Source: Puia dinghuensis | GTDB taxonomy: Bacteria > Bacteroidota > Bacteroidia > Chitinophagales > Chitinophagaceae | DNA: 64,000 nt | Assembly (NCBI RefSeq): GCF_014642875.1 | Contig: NZ_BMJC01000002.1 | Span: 496,001 to 560,000 of the forward strand | Direction of reading: 5' to 3' | In this document: positions 1 to 9,071 of the stretch, piece by piece | Position numbering within the stretch: position 1 is the first letter of the stretch | Layout of the letters: each line of letters begins with the position of its first letter | Position numbers and translations under genes: made by a program | The notes under the pieces: generated by a model | Seen by the model: the letters and a program-made list of their open reading frames with translations, nothing else | What the model was told of the DNA's origin: nothing | Database searches by the model: none

Positions 1-575
1 GCCCGGCAGACTTGCAGCAAGGCATATTATGGAAGGTGGAAGCCATCTCGCTGAGGGCCGTGAAGGAGCTGAAGAGTCCGGGGATCTTCGCCGTTGAGCT
101 GCTGGTGACCAAACAAGGAGAGGTCTATATCAATGAGACCGCACCGCGGGTGCATAATAGCGGGCATCATACGATAGAAGCAAATTACAGTTCACAGTTC
201 GATATGCTCTGGCGGGTGATATTGGGTTATCCGCTCGGCAATACGGAGGCTATCCTGCCTGGCGCCATCGTCAACCTGATAGGTGCGGATGGATGCGAAG
301 GTGAGGTGCATTATGAGGGGCTCGATGAGGTGTTGCAGATGGATAATGTGTTTGTGCATATCTATGGGAAGAAAGAGACAAAGGCCGGCAGGAAAATGGG
401 ACATGTTACGATCATCAGCAAGGAGAAGCAAGACCTCGTTTATAAAGCGCACAAGATAAAGCATACGTTGAAGGTGATCAGTAAGGACGCTGCGGCACAG
501 TTAGCGGTGGAGAAAAGGGCGGAAGATGCGCGGGATGCCCGGGATGCCGCGGCAATGACGAGCGGGGGCCATTAA
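1..575 (+). CDS. purK: PurK, N5-carboxyaminoimidazole ribonucleotide synthase (C-terminal part)
   Basis: Only the C-terminal part of the gene is present; its start lies before the window and the reading frame is open from base 3. PurK is an ATP-grasp enzyme of purine synthesis that carboxylates AIR with ATP and bicarbonate to N5-CAIR. The visible part holds the end of the ATP-grasp domain, with the signature ETAPRVHNSGHHT that contributes metal and nucleotide contacts, then the small C-terminal PurK domain. The last 20 residues are an Ala/Asp/Arg-rich tail that looks unstructured. purE starts 11 bases after the stop, the usual purK-purE pairing, so the two are probably co-transcribed. Confidence 0.93.
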   Translation, partial: PADLQQGILWKVEAISLRAVKELKSPGIFAVELLVTKQGEVYINETAPRVHNSGHHTIEANYSSQFDMLWRVILGYPLGNTEAILPGAIVNLIGADGCEGEVHYEGLDEVLQMDNVFVHIYGKKETKAGRKMGHVTIISKEKQDLVYKAHKIKHTLKVISKDAAAQLAVEKRAEDARDARDAAAMTSGGH

Positions 576-586
576 CAAAAACGAAT

Positions 587-1105
587 ATGAGTAAACCTTT
601 GGTAGGAATTATAATGGGCAGCGACAGCGATCTGACGGTGATGAAGGGCGCTGCCGATATTATGGAAGAGCTTAGCATTCCTTTTGAGCTGACAGTGGTG
701 TCGGCGCACCGGACACCATTGCGGATGGTGCAATATGCCACCCGGGCAGCAGAGCGCGGATTAAAGGTGATCATTGCGGGAGCCGGTGGCGCGGCCCATC
801 TGCCGGGAATGATCGCCTCGCTGACAACGCTGCCGGTGATCGGGGTACCGGTGAAGTCCTCCAACTCCATCGACGGATGGGATTCGATATTGTCGATGCT
901 GCAGATGCCCAGCGGTGTGCCGGTGGCTACGGTTGCGCTGAATGGAGCGAAGAATGCGGGTATTCTCGCCGGTTCGATCATTGGCGCTTTTGATCCCGAG
1001 GTGAGTTTCCGGGTTTCCGCGTATAAGAAACAGATGGAGCAAGAGGTGCTGGGTAAGGCAGAGAAGCTGAAGGATGCAGGTTGGGGCAATACATTTGACG
1101 AATAA
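587..1105 (+). CDS. purE: PurE, N5-CAIR mutase
   Basis: Catalyses rearrangement of N5-CAIR to CAIR in de novo purine synthesis, acting on the product of PurK encoded directly upstream. The 172-residue length fits class I PurE. The N-terminus has the phosphate-binding motif GSDSD at residues 11-15, followed by the SAHRTP segment with the catalytic His41, and a Gly/Ala-rich segment (AGAGGAAHLPG) that shapes the active site. Cytoplasmic, normally an octamer. The start is an ATG directly before the hydrophobic first strand. The C-terminal helix is slightly extended and ends 60 bases before the end of a convergent esterase gene. Confidence 0.96.
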   Translation: MSKPLVGIIMGSDSDLTVMKGAADIMEELSIPFELTVVSAHRTPLRMVQYATRAAERGLKVIIAGAGGAAHLPGMIASLTTLPVIGVPVKSSNSIDGWDSILSMLQMPSGVPVATVALNGAKNAGILAGSIIGAFDPEVSFRVSAYKKQMEQEVLGKAEKLKDAGWGNTFDE

Positions 1106-1164
1106 CCGCCAACCGCGGGCGCTCAGGCCCCGGCCATCCGCCAAGCCGGCTCCGACCGTATATT

Positions 1165-2715
1165 TTATTCCCTTTTTACACGACTGTCCATGAACAAATA
1201 GCGATCCTGATGCACTGCGGGCTGGGCTTTGCTGTCGACGTTGATGTGCATGACGGGGTCGCCTGAAGTATTGGCTGCTGGCCATTCGGGGAGGCCGGGG
1301 CCATTGGGGTTGCCCGTTTTTATGAAGCTGGCGAAATAGGCTTGCATGGTAGCCGAGACCTTATAGTCGTCCGGAGTCCACGCATAGACTTTGTTTGTGG
1401 GGAGGTTGCCCATGGCATATTCGATCTCGGCGGAGTGGGAGGCGCCTGTTGCCCCGGGGCGCGGCCGCTCGTAGAAATACCGATAGACGGATTTGCCGCC
1501 CCCCGTCTTTATCTGTAGATCGGCCCATTTCCAGGTGCTGAAGGCGATGAAGCGATCGGAGGCGAGGGCTGTCGCGACGGCCTGTACCTCGTCGTCGGAT
1601 GCGGGATGATAGACCTGCAGGACGGAATCGGCGCCTGTGCCATACAATTTCTTTATCGCTTTATCGTAGTTATCGAGGGTGGGTGCATCGTTGCCGATTA
1701 TTGCCCGATAATTTGACTCTTCGGAATTCCAGCCGACCAGTAAGGGCACATGCGCCTGCATGCCTGCTGCATAAATAGCATAGGGGCCTTGTGGGAAGAA
1801 GTAACCATCGATATCAGGCGGGAAGCGGAAGGGGTTTCCTTTTTTTACTGCATCGAGCACTTGTTCTGCGGTCATCGCCCGCAGGTCGGCCAGGGAATTT
1901 GCGCCGCAGGCTTTTGCGAACGCCTCACCGTTTTGTTCGGCACGATCGAGGGGGATCGCCGACAACGCTCCGAGAATGGAGCCGCTCTCCCCTATCGCCC
2001 CGGCGATAAGGTCTTTCGACAAGGGCGAGGCCATTTGAGCAGAAACGGCAATAGAACCTGCGGACTCGCCGGCAATGGTCACTCTTTTTGGATCGCCGCC
2101 AAAGGCCTTTATATTTTGTTGCACCCATTTCAGGGCTGCGGCCTGGTCGAGAAGAGCATAGTTGCCGGAGGCGTGATGCGGGGATTCCCTGGTGAGTTCG
2201 GGATGGGCAAAAAAGCCAAAGATGCCAAGGCGATACGTAACGGTGATGGCGACGATGCCTTTTGTCGCCATGCTCTCACCGTCATACCGGTATTCCGAGC
2301 CGTCGCCGCCGACAAAGCCACCGCCAAAGAAATAGACCAGCACGGGAAGTAATTTCTTCCCGGCGCCGGCATCGGCAGGCATCCACACATTCAAATAGAG
2401 ACAATCTTCACTCATTCCTGCTGAACGGAATTGCATGTCGGCAAAGACGGGCAGTTGCATACCCCTGGCGGCGAAATGATCGGCTCTGCGCACGCCTTCC
2501 CAGTTGGCGGCGGGTTGGGGCTCCCGCCATCTCAGATTGCCGACGGGCGGAGCGGCAAAGGGGATGCCTTTGAAAGATCGGACGCCGCTGGCTTCTGTGA
2601 CGCCCTCGAGGATGCCGTTTGCGACCTTGACACGGGGAGCCGGAGATTGAGCCGCGATAGTAAGAAAGGAGGACATAGCCAGCAGGGAGAGGGAAAGCAT
2701 GACAAGCCGTTGCAT
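1165..2715 (-). CDS. Secreted type B carboxylesterase
   Basis: A 516-residue alpha/beta hydrolase of the carboxylesterase type B (cholinesterase-like) family, expected to hydrolyse carboxylic esters outside the cytoplasm. Residues 1-22 form a signal peptide. The family motif SEDCLYLNVW is at 102-111, an oxyanion-hole Gly run (FFGGGF) near 129-134, and the nucleophile elbow GESAG at 216-220 with Ser218. A likely catalytic His lies in the SHSAEIEYAMG segment in the C-terminal third. It is transcribed alone, convergent with purE and divergent from the DUF1080 gene. The natural substrate cannot be read from the sequence. Confidence 0.9.
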   Translation of the reverse strand: MQRLVMLSLSLLAMSSFLTIAAQSPAPRVKVANGILEGVTEASGVRSFKGIPFAAPPVGNLRWREPQPAANWEGVRRADHFAARGMQLPVFADMQFRSAGMSEDCLYLNVWMPADAGAGKKLLPVLVYFFGGGFVGGDGSEYRYDGESMATKGIVAITVTYRLGIFGFFAHPELTRESPHHASGNYALLDQAAALKWVQQNIKAFGGDPKRVTIAGESAGSIAVSAQMASPLSKDLIAGAIGESGSILGALSAIPLDRAEQNGEAFAKACGANSLADLRAMTAEQVLDAVKKGNPFRFPPDIDGYFFPQGPYAIYAAGMQAHVPLLVGWNSEESNYRAIIGNDAPTLDNYDKAIKKLYGTGADSVLQVYHPASDDEVQAVATALASDRFIAFSTWKWADLQIKTGGGKSVYRYFYERPRPGATGASHSAEIEYAMGNLPTNKVYAWTPDDYKVSATMQAYFASFIKTGNPNGPGLPEWPAANTSGDPVMHINVDSKAQPAVHQDRYLFMDSRVKRE

Positions 2716-2793
2716 GTGAGGGAAGGTTTTATTGTACCTGTAAATTAAAAATTTATCCTAAATTGGCCGTTCATTCTTAACATTATTTGCTTT

Positions 2794-3591
2794 ATGACCC
2801 ATTTTGCTTCTCCCTCCTTTACAAAAGCGCTCGTCCTTTTGCCGATGAGCCTGCTGGTCGGTAGCACCCTGGTGATGGCACAGTACGACTCTACTGATCA
2901 CCGTGCCACGGAAGTTTACAGTCCTGTCCCGCCCGTCGTGACTCCTGCTACGACCGTGGGGGCGCCGCCTTCCGATGCCGTTATCCTCTTCGACGGGAAA
3001 AATGAAGATGCCTGGGTGCGGGTCTCCGATGGAGCCCCTGCCGACTGGATCGTTGACAAAGGTATCCTCACCGTCAATAAAAAGGCGGGCAATATCCAGA
3101 CCAAACAGGCTTTTACCAATTATCAGCTGCATCTGGAGTACCGCATTCCCAGCGATATTACGGGAGAAGACCAGGCGAGGGGTAACAGCGGGCTTTTCCT
3201 GGCGTCGACAGGTAAAGGCGATGAGGGTTATGAGTTGCAGATATTGGATAACTACAATAACAAGACCTATACGAATGGACAAGTAGGTGCTGTCTATAAG
3301 CAGAGCATCCCGCTGGCCAATCCCTGCCGGAAGCCCGGGGAATGGCAGAGTTATGACGTGGTGTGGACAGCGCCGGTCTTCAATGCCGATGGCAGCCTTG
3401 CTTCACCAGCGAAAGTGACAGCCTTTCTCAATGGCGTGCTGGTGCAGAACCATTTTGAGCTGAAGGGCCAGACACGCTATATCGGAAAGCCCTATTATAA
3501 GGCTCACGGCCCCTCTCCTATCAAGTTGCAGGCGCATGGAGATAAGAGTGAGCCCATCAGTTTCAGAAATATCTGGGTGCGGCCGCTGTAG
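2794..3591 (+). CDS. DUF1080 (3-keto-disaccharide hydrolase family) secreted protein
   Basis: A 265-residue exported protein. Residues 1-29 resemble a signal peptide ending in VMA-Q, then comes a Pro/Thr/Val-rich linker to about residue 57, then one DUF1080 domain, a concanavalin-like beta-sandwich. Typical features are ILFDGKNEDAW near 65-75, the RGNSGLFL segment, the YELQILD strand and a closing FRNIWVRPL. Members are known as 3-keto-disaccharide hydrolases or glycan-binding periplasmic proteins; which applies here is not visible. A strong terminator hairpin follows the stop. The ATG at 2794 precedes the only plausible signal peptide. Confidence 0.88.
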   Translation: MTHFASPSFTKALVLLPMSLLVGSTLVMAQYDSTDHRATEVYSPVPPVVTPATTVGAPPSDAVILFDGKNEDAWVRVSDGAPADWIVDKGILTVNKKAGNIQTKQAFTNYQLHLEYRIPSDITGEDQARGNSGLFLASTGKGDEGYELQILDNYNNKTYTNGQVGAVYKQSIPLANPCRKPGEWQSYDVVWTAPVFNADGSLASPAKVTAFLNGVLVQNHFELKGQTRYIGKPYYKAHGPSPIKLQAHGDKSEPISFRNIWVRPL

Positions 3592-3617
3592 CCGCTGCTG
3601 CTGTAAATAGTTGAAAG

Positions 3618-3643
3618 GCCCCTGCTTCGGCAGGGGCTTTTTT
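3618..3643 (+). terminator. Intrinsic terminator after the DUF1080 gene
   Basis: A perfect 8-bp stem (GCCCCTGC/GCAGGGGC) with a TTCG tetraloop is followed directly by six T. It begins 27 bases after the DUF1080 stop codon and also lies just beyond the stop of the converging permease gene. Confidence 0.88.
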
Positions 3644-3661
3644 GTTTTGGCCCGTGGTCCT

Positions 3662-6052
3662 CTATTCGCTACGTAAAGCCCTCACGGGGTTGGCCAGAGC
3701 AGTGCGGATAGACTGGTAGCTGACGGTGAATACGACGATCGTCGCAGTCGCTGCAATGGAGAGCAGGAAGATTCCAGGGCCTATCGGTATCCGGTATTTA
3801 AAATCCTGCAGGTAATTGTGCATCACCCACCAAGCGGCCGGTGCGGCTATGACAAAGGCGATGATGACGAGCCGGGTGAATTCGCGGCCAAAGAGCCAGA
3901 GGATACCAGGGATGCCTGCACCGAGCACCTTGCGAACCCCGATCTCCTTTGTCTTGCGCACGGCCATAAAAGAGGTGAGACCGTATAACCCTAGACAGCC
4001 GATGAAGACCGCGATGGCCGCGAAGCCTTCGATCATCCGCAGAAGGGAGATATCGCTCTCATAAAATTTAGCGATTTTGTCGTCGAGGAAGGTATAGGAA
4101 TACAGATAGTCAGGGAAGGTTTCGTTCCATATCTTTTCCATGGCAATAAGATCGGTATGGATATGCGCGGGGTCGAGCTTCACCGCACAGGTGGCGTAGT
4201 CGCGGGCGCTTGGGAAGATGCAAATGGGGAGGATGTCGGAATGCAGGGAGAAGTTATTGAAATCCCTGACGACACCAACGATGGGGCCGGGTTTTCCTTG
4301 AATGCTCATTTGTTTTCCGACGGCCTCGGATGGAGAAGAAAGGTTCAACCTTCTGACCATGGTTTCGTTGACCAGGTATTCGCGATTCGAGTCGGCAGGG
4401 AAAAAATTGCGACCGGCCACAAGGTGCAAACCAAAGGTAGACAGATAATCGATATCGGCGGGTTTTTTGCTTACTTCCCAGTGTTCGTCTTCTTTTCGAT
4501 TGTCAAAATGAATATTTGTCGAGCTGTTGGATTCGGTAGCCGGTGGATTGGCGCAGAAAGAGAGCTTATCGACACCCGCTGTTTCGCGGATACGAGTACG
4601 CAGGGTATTGATCTTCACCGCGTCATTGACAGGCACGGGAAGCAGGACAATGGCTTCCTTATTGAAGCCGAGATCCGTGGTCTGTACGTAATGCAACTGA
4701 CCGGCGACGACGATGACCCCGATGATCAGCATCTGGGAGATGGCGAACTGGGTAACGACGAGGATGCGGCGGAGAGAAAAGCCGCCAACCTGATGCTGCA
4801 AGAGGCGGCTTTTTAGCGCCTGCACCGGCTGAAAACGCGACAGGACGAGACCGGGATAGGAGCCCGACAGGAAGATGACGACAAGCAGCAATGCAACACA
4901 GAAGCCGATGGCAGCCGGGTCGGTGAGGAAGGTGAGATCGATCGTAGTTTTGAATAGATCGTTGAGGGCGGGAAGGATAGCGCCTGCAAGGGCATAACCG
5001 ATGACCACGGCGAAGAGGGCGATGAGGGCCGTCTCGGCGATGAACTGCCAGAAGAGCTGGCTGCGCAGGCCACCGAGCACTTTACGGATACCGACCTCGG
5101 TGCTGCGGTTCAGGGCCTGGGCGGTAGCAAGATTGATGAAGTTGACACAAGCGGTGATGAGGATGAACAGGCCGATAAAGGACAGGGCCCAGAGATATTT
5201 TTTATCCGCTGTTCCGTCGAAGGTGGGGTTGAAGTGAATGTCGGCAAGGGGTTGCAGCCGGAAAATAGTGGTCTGGGCGTCCCTACCCTTCTGGTATTTT
5301 TTACCCACGACGGCAAGCCCCCGGTTCACCTGAGCCGCGGTGACGGTTGGCCTAAGCCGCGTGAAGCACATGGCCTGGCTGTAGACGCTTCCCCAGCTGC
5401 TGTCACCGGCGAGTTTGGCGCTGCGGTCTTTCAGGTTGTCATAGGAAAGGTATATCTCTTCCCGCCTATCGGTATTGACAGGGATATCCCGCAGGATGCC
5501 GGTGATGTGAAAATCGGCGCCGTTATTTATACGGATGGTCTTTCCCATCGCGGTGTTTGCATCACCGAAGTATTTTTTTGCGAGCTTTTCGGTGATGAGG
5601 GCCTCACCAGGAGCGTGCAGGACCGTAGCCTTATCCCCTTCAACGAGTGGAAAGTTGAAGATGTCGAAATAGTCGGGTTCTGCATAAGAGATGCCTGGCT
5701 GTTCGAGGAATTTTTTTGTGACGCCGGCGTTTTGGAAAGTGACGAGTGCGTCGCCATAATTGATGACACGGGCGGTCTTTTCGGCATAGTCGTAGTCCTT
5801 GCGGAAGGCTTTGCCGAGGGGTGTGGGTGTGCCCTGGGAATAGTCGGCGACTTCGTCGTGGAATTCGGTTACGATGCGGTAGATGCGATCTTTGTTTGCG
5901 TGGAAGGTGTCGAAGCTGAGATGGTAATGAACCAGAACAAAAATGAGGATGCTGCAGGCGACGCCGAGGGAAAGACCGAGAATGTTGATGGCGGCATAGG
6001 CCTTGTGCTTCCGGATGTTGCGCCAGGCGATGGTGATGAAGTTCTTGAGCAT
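3662..6052 (-). CDS. MacB/FtsX-type ABC transporter permease (796 aa)
   Basis: A large inner-membrane permease of the kind abundant in Bacteroidota. The N-terminal MLKNFITIAWRNIRKHK is the family hallmark, followed by a first membrane segment at about 20-42, a MacB-like periplasmic core domain, an FtsX block of three segments at about 285-410, a second periplasmic domain, and a final FtsX block at about 675-790 with the GVRKVLGA loop motif. The protein ends RALRSE. No ATPase gene is adjacent, so its nucleotide-binding partner must be elsewhere. Members are proposed to export peptides or lipids or to transmit mechanical signals. A same-size paralogue lies at 34496-36898. Confidence 0.9.
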   Translation of the reverse strand: MLKNFITIAWRNIRKHKAYAAINILGLSLGVACSILIFVLVHYHLSFDTFHANKDRIYRIVTEFHDEVADYSQGTPTPLGKAFRKDYDYAEKTARVINYGDALVTFQNAGVTKKFLEQPGISYAEPDYFDIFNFPLVEGDKATVLHAPGEALITEKLAKKYFGDANTAMGKTIRINNGADFHITGILRDIPVNTDRREEIYLSYDNLKDRSAKLAGDSSWGSVYSQAMCFTRLRPTVTAAQVNRGLAVVGKKYQKGRDAQTTIFRLQPLADIHFNPTFDGTADKKYLWALSFIGLFILITACVNFINLATAQALNRSTEVGIRKVLGGLRSQLFWQFIAETALIALFAVVIGYALAGAILPALNDLFKTTIDLTFLTDPAAIGFCVALLLVVIFLSGSYPGLVLSRFQPVQALKSRLLQHQVGGFSLRRILVVTQFAISQMLIIGVIVVAGQLHYVQTTDLGFNKEAIVLLPVPVNDAVKINTLRTRIRETAGVDKLSFCANPPATESNSSTNIHFDNRKEDEHWEVSKKPADIDYLSTFGLHLVAGRNFFPADSNREYLVNETMVRRLNLSSPSEAVGKQMSIQGKPGPIVGVVRDFNNFSLHSDILPICIFPSARDYATCAVKLDPAHIHTDLIAMEKIWNETFPDYLYSYTFLDDKIAKFYESDISLLRMIEGFAAIAVFIGCLGLYGLTSFMAVRKTKEIGVRKVLGAGIPGILWLFGREFTRLVIIAFVIAAPAAWWVMHNYLQDFKYRIPIGPGIFLLSIAATATIVVFTVSYQSIRTALANPVRALRSE

Positions 6053-6088
6053 AGGAGCGAGGTTTATGTTAAGCGAAGATAATGATTA

Positions 6089-7924
6089 TCACCTGAGGAA
6101 ATTTGCCTGCAGGGCTTCGATAGCTCCGGCGAGATAGACCAGTGGGGCATTCCAGTTGATGGCGATCTCGTTGGAGGCGAAGGCGCCGCTCTGGTCGGTA
6201 TAAGCAGTTTCAGGTTCGGTGTAAGCGTACGTTTGATGGTCCTGCCGGCCGGGGTTGGGTCCACCGGCAAGGAGGCCGGGTACGGGCGCGTCGATGCCGT
6301 CGGCGACGGAAGGACGGTGATGCGGATGCATGGTAGAATGGCTGCCTAGGCCAGTGACGAAGCATTCGTTGAGGGCATTGCGCCCGAGGATATAGTCGAG
6401 ATTGGTGAGCGCTGCATCAAGATACTTGCGGTCGTGTTGCTGCAACCACGCGTTGATGAGCAACATGCCCTGGTTGGCAGCCACTGAATTACTTCCCCAG
6501 ACAAAATCGCTGACTTTCTCGCCCATCACGGTATGAAAAGCGGTGGCAGGCAGTCGGTTCACATATGCATCTGCCATTTGCAGCAATTGTTGTTTTATGC
6601 TGTCGAGAGCCGGCTGCAGGGTATTTGGAAGCGTAGCCCGATGATGCAGCAAGGAATAGTCGCCCATCATGGCGACGTTGGACCAGGAAGGCAGGGACAA
6701 GGGAGTGTTGAGCTGGCCGCGAACGGCAAGAAGGTACTGGGCGTCGGACGTTGTGACGAGCAGTTCGGCCGCGGCCCAAAACCATTCATCTTCCAGGTGA
6801 CGGTCACCATAGGCTCCGGTGGTGACAGCAGGCGTAAAGTTCTTATTCATCGCATCCTGGTCATAGAGGACATCGGGGTGTTGGTGCGCCCATTGCCAGG
6901 CCGCTATGGCAGCGCGGCGACAGGAGTCGGCCAGGCCGGGCAGTTGACGGCGATACTTTGCAAAAATGCGGGCAGCCTGTGCGGTGACGGCGGCAAAGTC
7001 GAGGGTGGCGGCGGTGCTTTTCTGCACTACATAACGCGGAGTTTTTGTGACACCCGGCATGACCATGCTATCGAAAGCTGCGTTTGTGCATTTGTGATAG
7101 ACGCCGCCATCGGCCGGGTCCTGCATAGTCAGCATCCAGCGCAGGTTATAAATAGACTCGTTGAGGAGATCGGGGAGGCGGGAGGTGGCGTCACGGGAGT
7201 CATGGGCGTCGCGGGCGCCTGCGGCGTTGGGCGGCATTGGGAGGGGCGGGATGTTGGAATGAAGGGTATCAAAGTATTCCGGGAAGTCTTCCCATGCATC
7301 GAAGAGGGTGCCCATGGTGATGCCGGAGTTGACGATGTATTTGTTGTAATCGCCGGCATCATACCAGCCGCCCGGGCAAGAGATGACAGTGCCGGCAGGC
7401 CGCAGCGTCGATGCGGCGGAAGGATGAACAAGCACCACTGTATCGGGGTGACCGGCGGGCCGGCTCCAGAGCCCTGCATAGCCAGGAGTAAGGGTCATGG
7501 CCGATCGCTGGTAGTAATAACCTTTTAACGCGGCCGCGGTCAGCTGGGTGAAAACATTCGGGCCGATGGTGAAGGGATAGGAATTAGGGAAGCCCGGGAC
7601 GATGACCCGATAGACGCCGGGACGATGGAAAGCGCTGAAGTCCGCAAGCCGGGTGATCATCGAAGAATTGGCGGAAGGTGTCGACGGGCCTAGCCGGCCA
7701 AAGAACACGGTGTCGACACGCCCTTGCCAGGAAGGGGTATTATTGGCAACCGAGACGATATAAAATACATCTTTCGCGGCGACACCCGTGACAACGGCGT
7801 ATTTGGGAGCGTCGGGATAGAAGCCCAGTTGATCGAGTACGATGGCGGGCGGCGGGGTCTGGGCCGGGAGCGAAGCGGGTACAAGATTGAGAGCCAGGAG
7901 GGTAATGAGAAGGACGGTGCGCAT
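6089..7924 (-). CDS. Glycoside hydrolase family 9 (endoglucanase/cellulase-type)
   Basis: A 611-residue secreted glycanase. An ATG at 7924 precedes a clean signal peptide (MRTVLLITLL...); a TTG seven codons upstream in the same frame is less likely. After the signal comes an Ig-like N-terminal domain of the CelD type (about 25-120), then an (alpha/alpha)6 GH9 catalytic domain. The DAGD motif at 189-192 supplies the catalytic-base aspartates, the HHRPS segment is the conserved substrate-binding region, and Glu586 in NEIAINWNAP is the expected acid catalyst. The family cleaves beta-1,4-glucans; endo or exo action is not visible. It stands alone and is not next to the SusCD locus. Confidence 0.93.
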   Translation of the reverse strand: MRTVLLITLLALNLVPASLPAQTPPPAIVLDQLGFYPDAPKYAVVTGVAAKDVFYIVSVANNTPSWQGRVDTVFFGRLGPSTPSANSSMITRLADFSAFHRPGVYRVIVPGFPNSYPFTIGPNVFTQLTAAALKGYYYQRSAMTLTPGYAGLWSRPAGHPDTVVLVHPSAASTLRPAGTVISCPGGWYDAGDYNKYIVNSGITMGTLFDAWEDFPEYFDTLHSNIPPLPMPPNAAGARDAHDSRDATSRLPDLLNESIYNLRWMLTMQDPADGGVYHKCTNAAFDSMVMPGVTKTPRYVVQKSTAATLDFAAVTAQAARIFAKYRRQLPGLADSCRRAAIAAWQWAHQHPDVLYDQDAMNKNFTPAVTTGAYGDRHLEDEWFWAAAELLVTTSDAQYLLAVRGQLNTPLSLPSWSNVAMMGDYSLLHHRATLPNTLQPALDSIKQQLLQMADAYVNRLPATAFHTVMGEKVSDFVWGSNSVAANQGMLLINAWLQQHDRKYLDAALTNLDYILGRNALNECFVTGLGSHSTMHPHHRPSVADGIDAPVPGLLAGGPNPGRQDHQTYAYTEPETAYTDQSGAFASNEIAINWNAPLVYLAGAIEALQANFLR

Positions 7925-7942
7925 TGAGGATGGTTGAAGCTG

Positions 7943-7950
7943 CAAATATA
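7943..7950 (-). promoter_or_regulatory. Candidate -7 box for the GH9 gene
   Basis: Read on the minus strand this is TATATTTG, an exact match to the Bacteroidota TAnnTTTG box, 18 bases before the GH9 ATG. No clear -33 TTG is seen at the expected distance, so the call rests on one box. The implied 5' leader is very short. Confidence 0.4.
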
Positions 7951-8072
7951 GGTGAATGGGCCAGGGACGAGGGTCCCGTAGAATAAAATGTTATGAAACT
8001 GGCGAATCTTATGTCTTTTTTTGTTAAATTGAAAAAAACGATAAAAAGATTCCTCACCAAAAATCAGGCTGT

Positions 8073-8507
8073 ATGAAAAAAGTCGCTGATATACTTTCTC
8101 ACAAGGGAGCCCGCATCACTTCTGTAGGCCCCCAAACTACCGTTCTGGAAGCCCTGCGGATCATGGCCGACCAGAACATCGGATCGGTGCTGGTGCTGGA
8201 GGGGAACGAATACCTTGGGATCATGACCGAGAGAGATTATTCCCGGAAGGTGATCCTGAAAGGCAAGTCCTCCACCGACACGCCGGTGTCGGAGATCATG
8301 TCAAAGGATTTCCCTGCCGTCAAGCCAAGCGACACGGTGGAATTCTGTATGCAATTAATGTCCGACAAAAACATCCGGTATCTGCCGGTGTTTGAGAAGG
8401 ATGTGTTATGTGGCATCGTTTCCATCAACGATGTGGTGCGAGAGACCATACTGACCCATGAGGAGACCATAACCCATCTGAAGGACTATTTGCATTCAGG
8501 CATCTGA
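8073..8507 (+). CDS. Tandem CBS-domain protein
   Basis: A 144-residue cytoplasmic protein made of one CBS pair (Bateman module). CBS1 is about 8-63 with the TERDYSRKVI segment, CBS2 about 72-128 with VSINDVVRE; both carry the G(I/V)(M/V)(T/S) and D motifs that bind adenosyl nucleotides. No catalytic domain is attached, so it probably acts as a ligand-responsive regulatory subunit, with an unknown partner. It is followed after 18 bases by the convergent response-regulator gene. Confidence 0.88.
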   Translation: MKKVADILSHKGARITSVGPQTTVLEALRIMADQNIGSVLVLEGNEYLGIMTERDYSRKVILKGKSSTDTPVSEIMSKDFPAVKPSDTVEFCMQLMSDKNIRYLPVFEKDVLCGIVSINDVVRETILTHEETITHLKDYLHSGI

Positions 8508-8525
8508 CGCGCATAGCCAGACCGG

Positions 8526-8927
8526 TTAGTTTTTGCTGAAATATTTTTTCAGGAGGTTGCCGAGCTGATCGTGGCTCAGTGGCTTGTTCTCGAAGCCCGA
8601 GACTTCGGGGATCGAGCGGGTACGTATTTCATCGTCGGGGTTGAGTGATGTCGTGAGCATGATCAGGACGATGTCGGCCTTCTTTGCAGCCGGCAGGTTA
8701 CGATATCTTTCCAGAAACTCCCAGCCATCCATGGCCGGCATATTGATATCCAGGAAAATGAGATCGGGCCGGGGATTGGCGTTCCGCAGGTAGTCGAGTG
8801 CTTCCTGGCCGCTTTGGGCGACGTGGATCTGGCGTGCACAGCCAGCTTGTTCCAGGGTCAGCTTATTCAGAAAGTTGGTTGGTTCATCGTCATCGATGAG
8901 AAGAATGCAGTTAAGTTGAATGCTCAT
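8526..8927 (-). CDS. Single-domain response regulator (CheY-like receiver)
   Basis: A 133-residue stand-alone receiver domain. The acidic cluster DDDE lies at 12-15, the phospho-acceptor Asp60 in FLDINMP, the switch Thr92/Thr93 in MLTTS and the conserved Lys115-Pro116. There is no output domain, so it must signal through protein contacts or phosphotransfer; this subfamily often serves hybrid kinases in Bacteroidota. No kinase gene is adjacent. The gene is divergent from the tetR gene, and its apparent promoter overlaps a palindrome that is a good candidate operator for that regulator. Confidence 0.92.
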   Translation of the reverse strand: MSIQLNCILLIDDDEPTNFLNKLTLEQAGCARQIHVAQSGQEALDYLRNANPRPDLIFLDINMPAMDGWEFLERYRNLPAAKKADIVLIMLTTSLNPDDEIRTRSIPEVSGFENKPLSHDQLGNLLKKYFSKN

Positions 8928-8983
8928 GTTTTACAGGGGTTGAATGGAAGAATGAAGCGGTTGTCTTATCCAGGGTGCAGGGT

Positions 8984-9006
8984 GAGACAAATGTAAATAT
9001 TGTCTC
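8984..9006. promoter_or_regulatory. Palindrome GAGACAA-N9-TTGTCTC, candidate TetR operator
   Basis: Perfect 7-bp inverted arms separated by nine bases. A third half-site of the same core (TTGTCT at 8961-8966) lies 17 bases to the left in inverted orientation. The site overlaps the -7 box of the response-regulator promoter and sits about 65 bases before the tetR start, where a local autoregulator would bind. Assignment to this TetR protein is inference from position. Confidence 0.55.
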
Positions 9007-9018
9007 GCAGCAATCCAA
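8988..9018 (-). promoter_or_regulatory. Promoter of the response-regulator gene
   Basis: On the minus strand, a TTG (9018-9016) and the exact -7 box TACATTTG (8995-8988) are separated by 20 bases, matching the Bacteroidota sigma-ABfr promoter. The predicted start is about 50 bases upstream of the response-regulator ATG. Confidence 0.6.
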
Positions 9019-9058
9019 GATTCACGAGCCATTAACCGAATCGGGGAAGTAAAACGTG

Positions 9059-9066
9059 TAAATTTG
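9059..9066 (+). promoter_or_regulatory. Candidate -7 box of the tetR gene
   Basis: TAAATTTG is an exact TAnnTTTG match ending five bases before the tetR ATG, which would give a nearly leaderless transcript. No clear -33 element is seen, so a start farther upstream is possible. Confidence 0.4.
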
Positions 9067-9071
9067 CCATT

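Noticed and set aside
6533-7528. 331-codon open frame on the plus strand
   Set aside because: Antisense to the GH9 catalytic domain, which has all expected active-site motifs.
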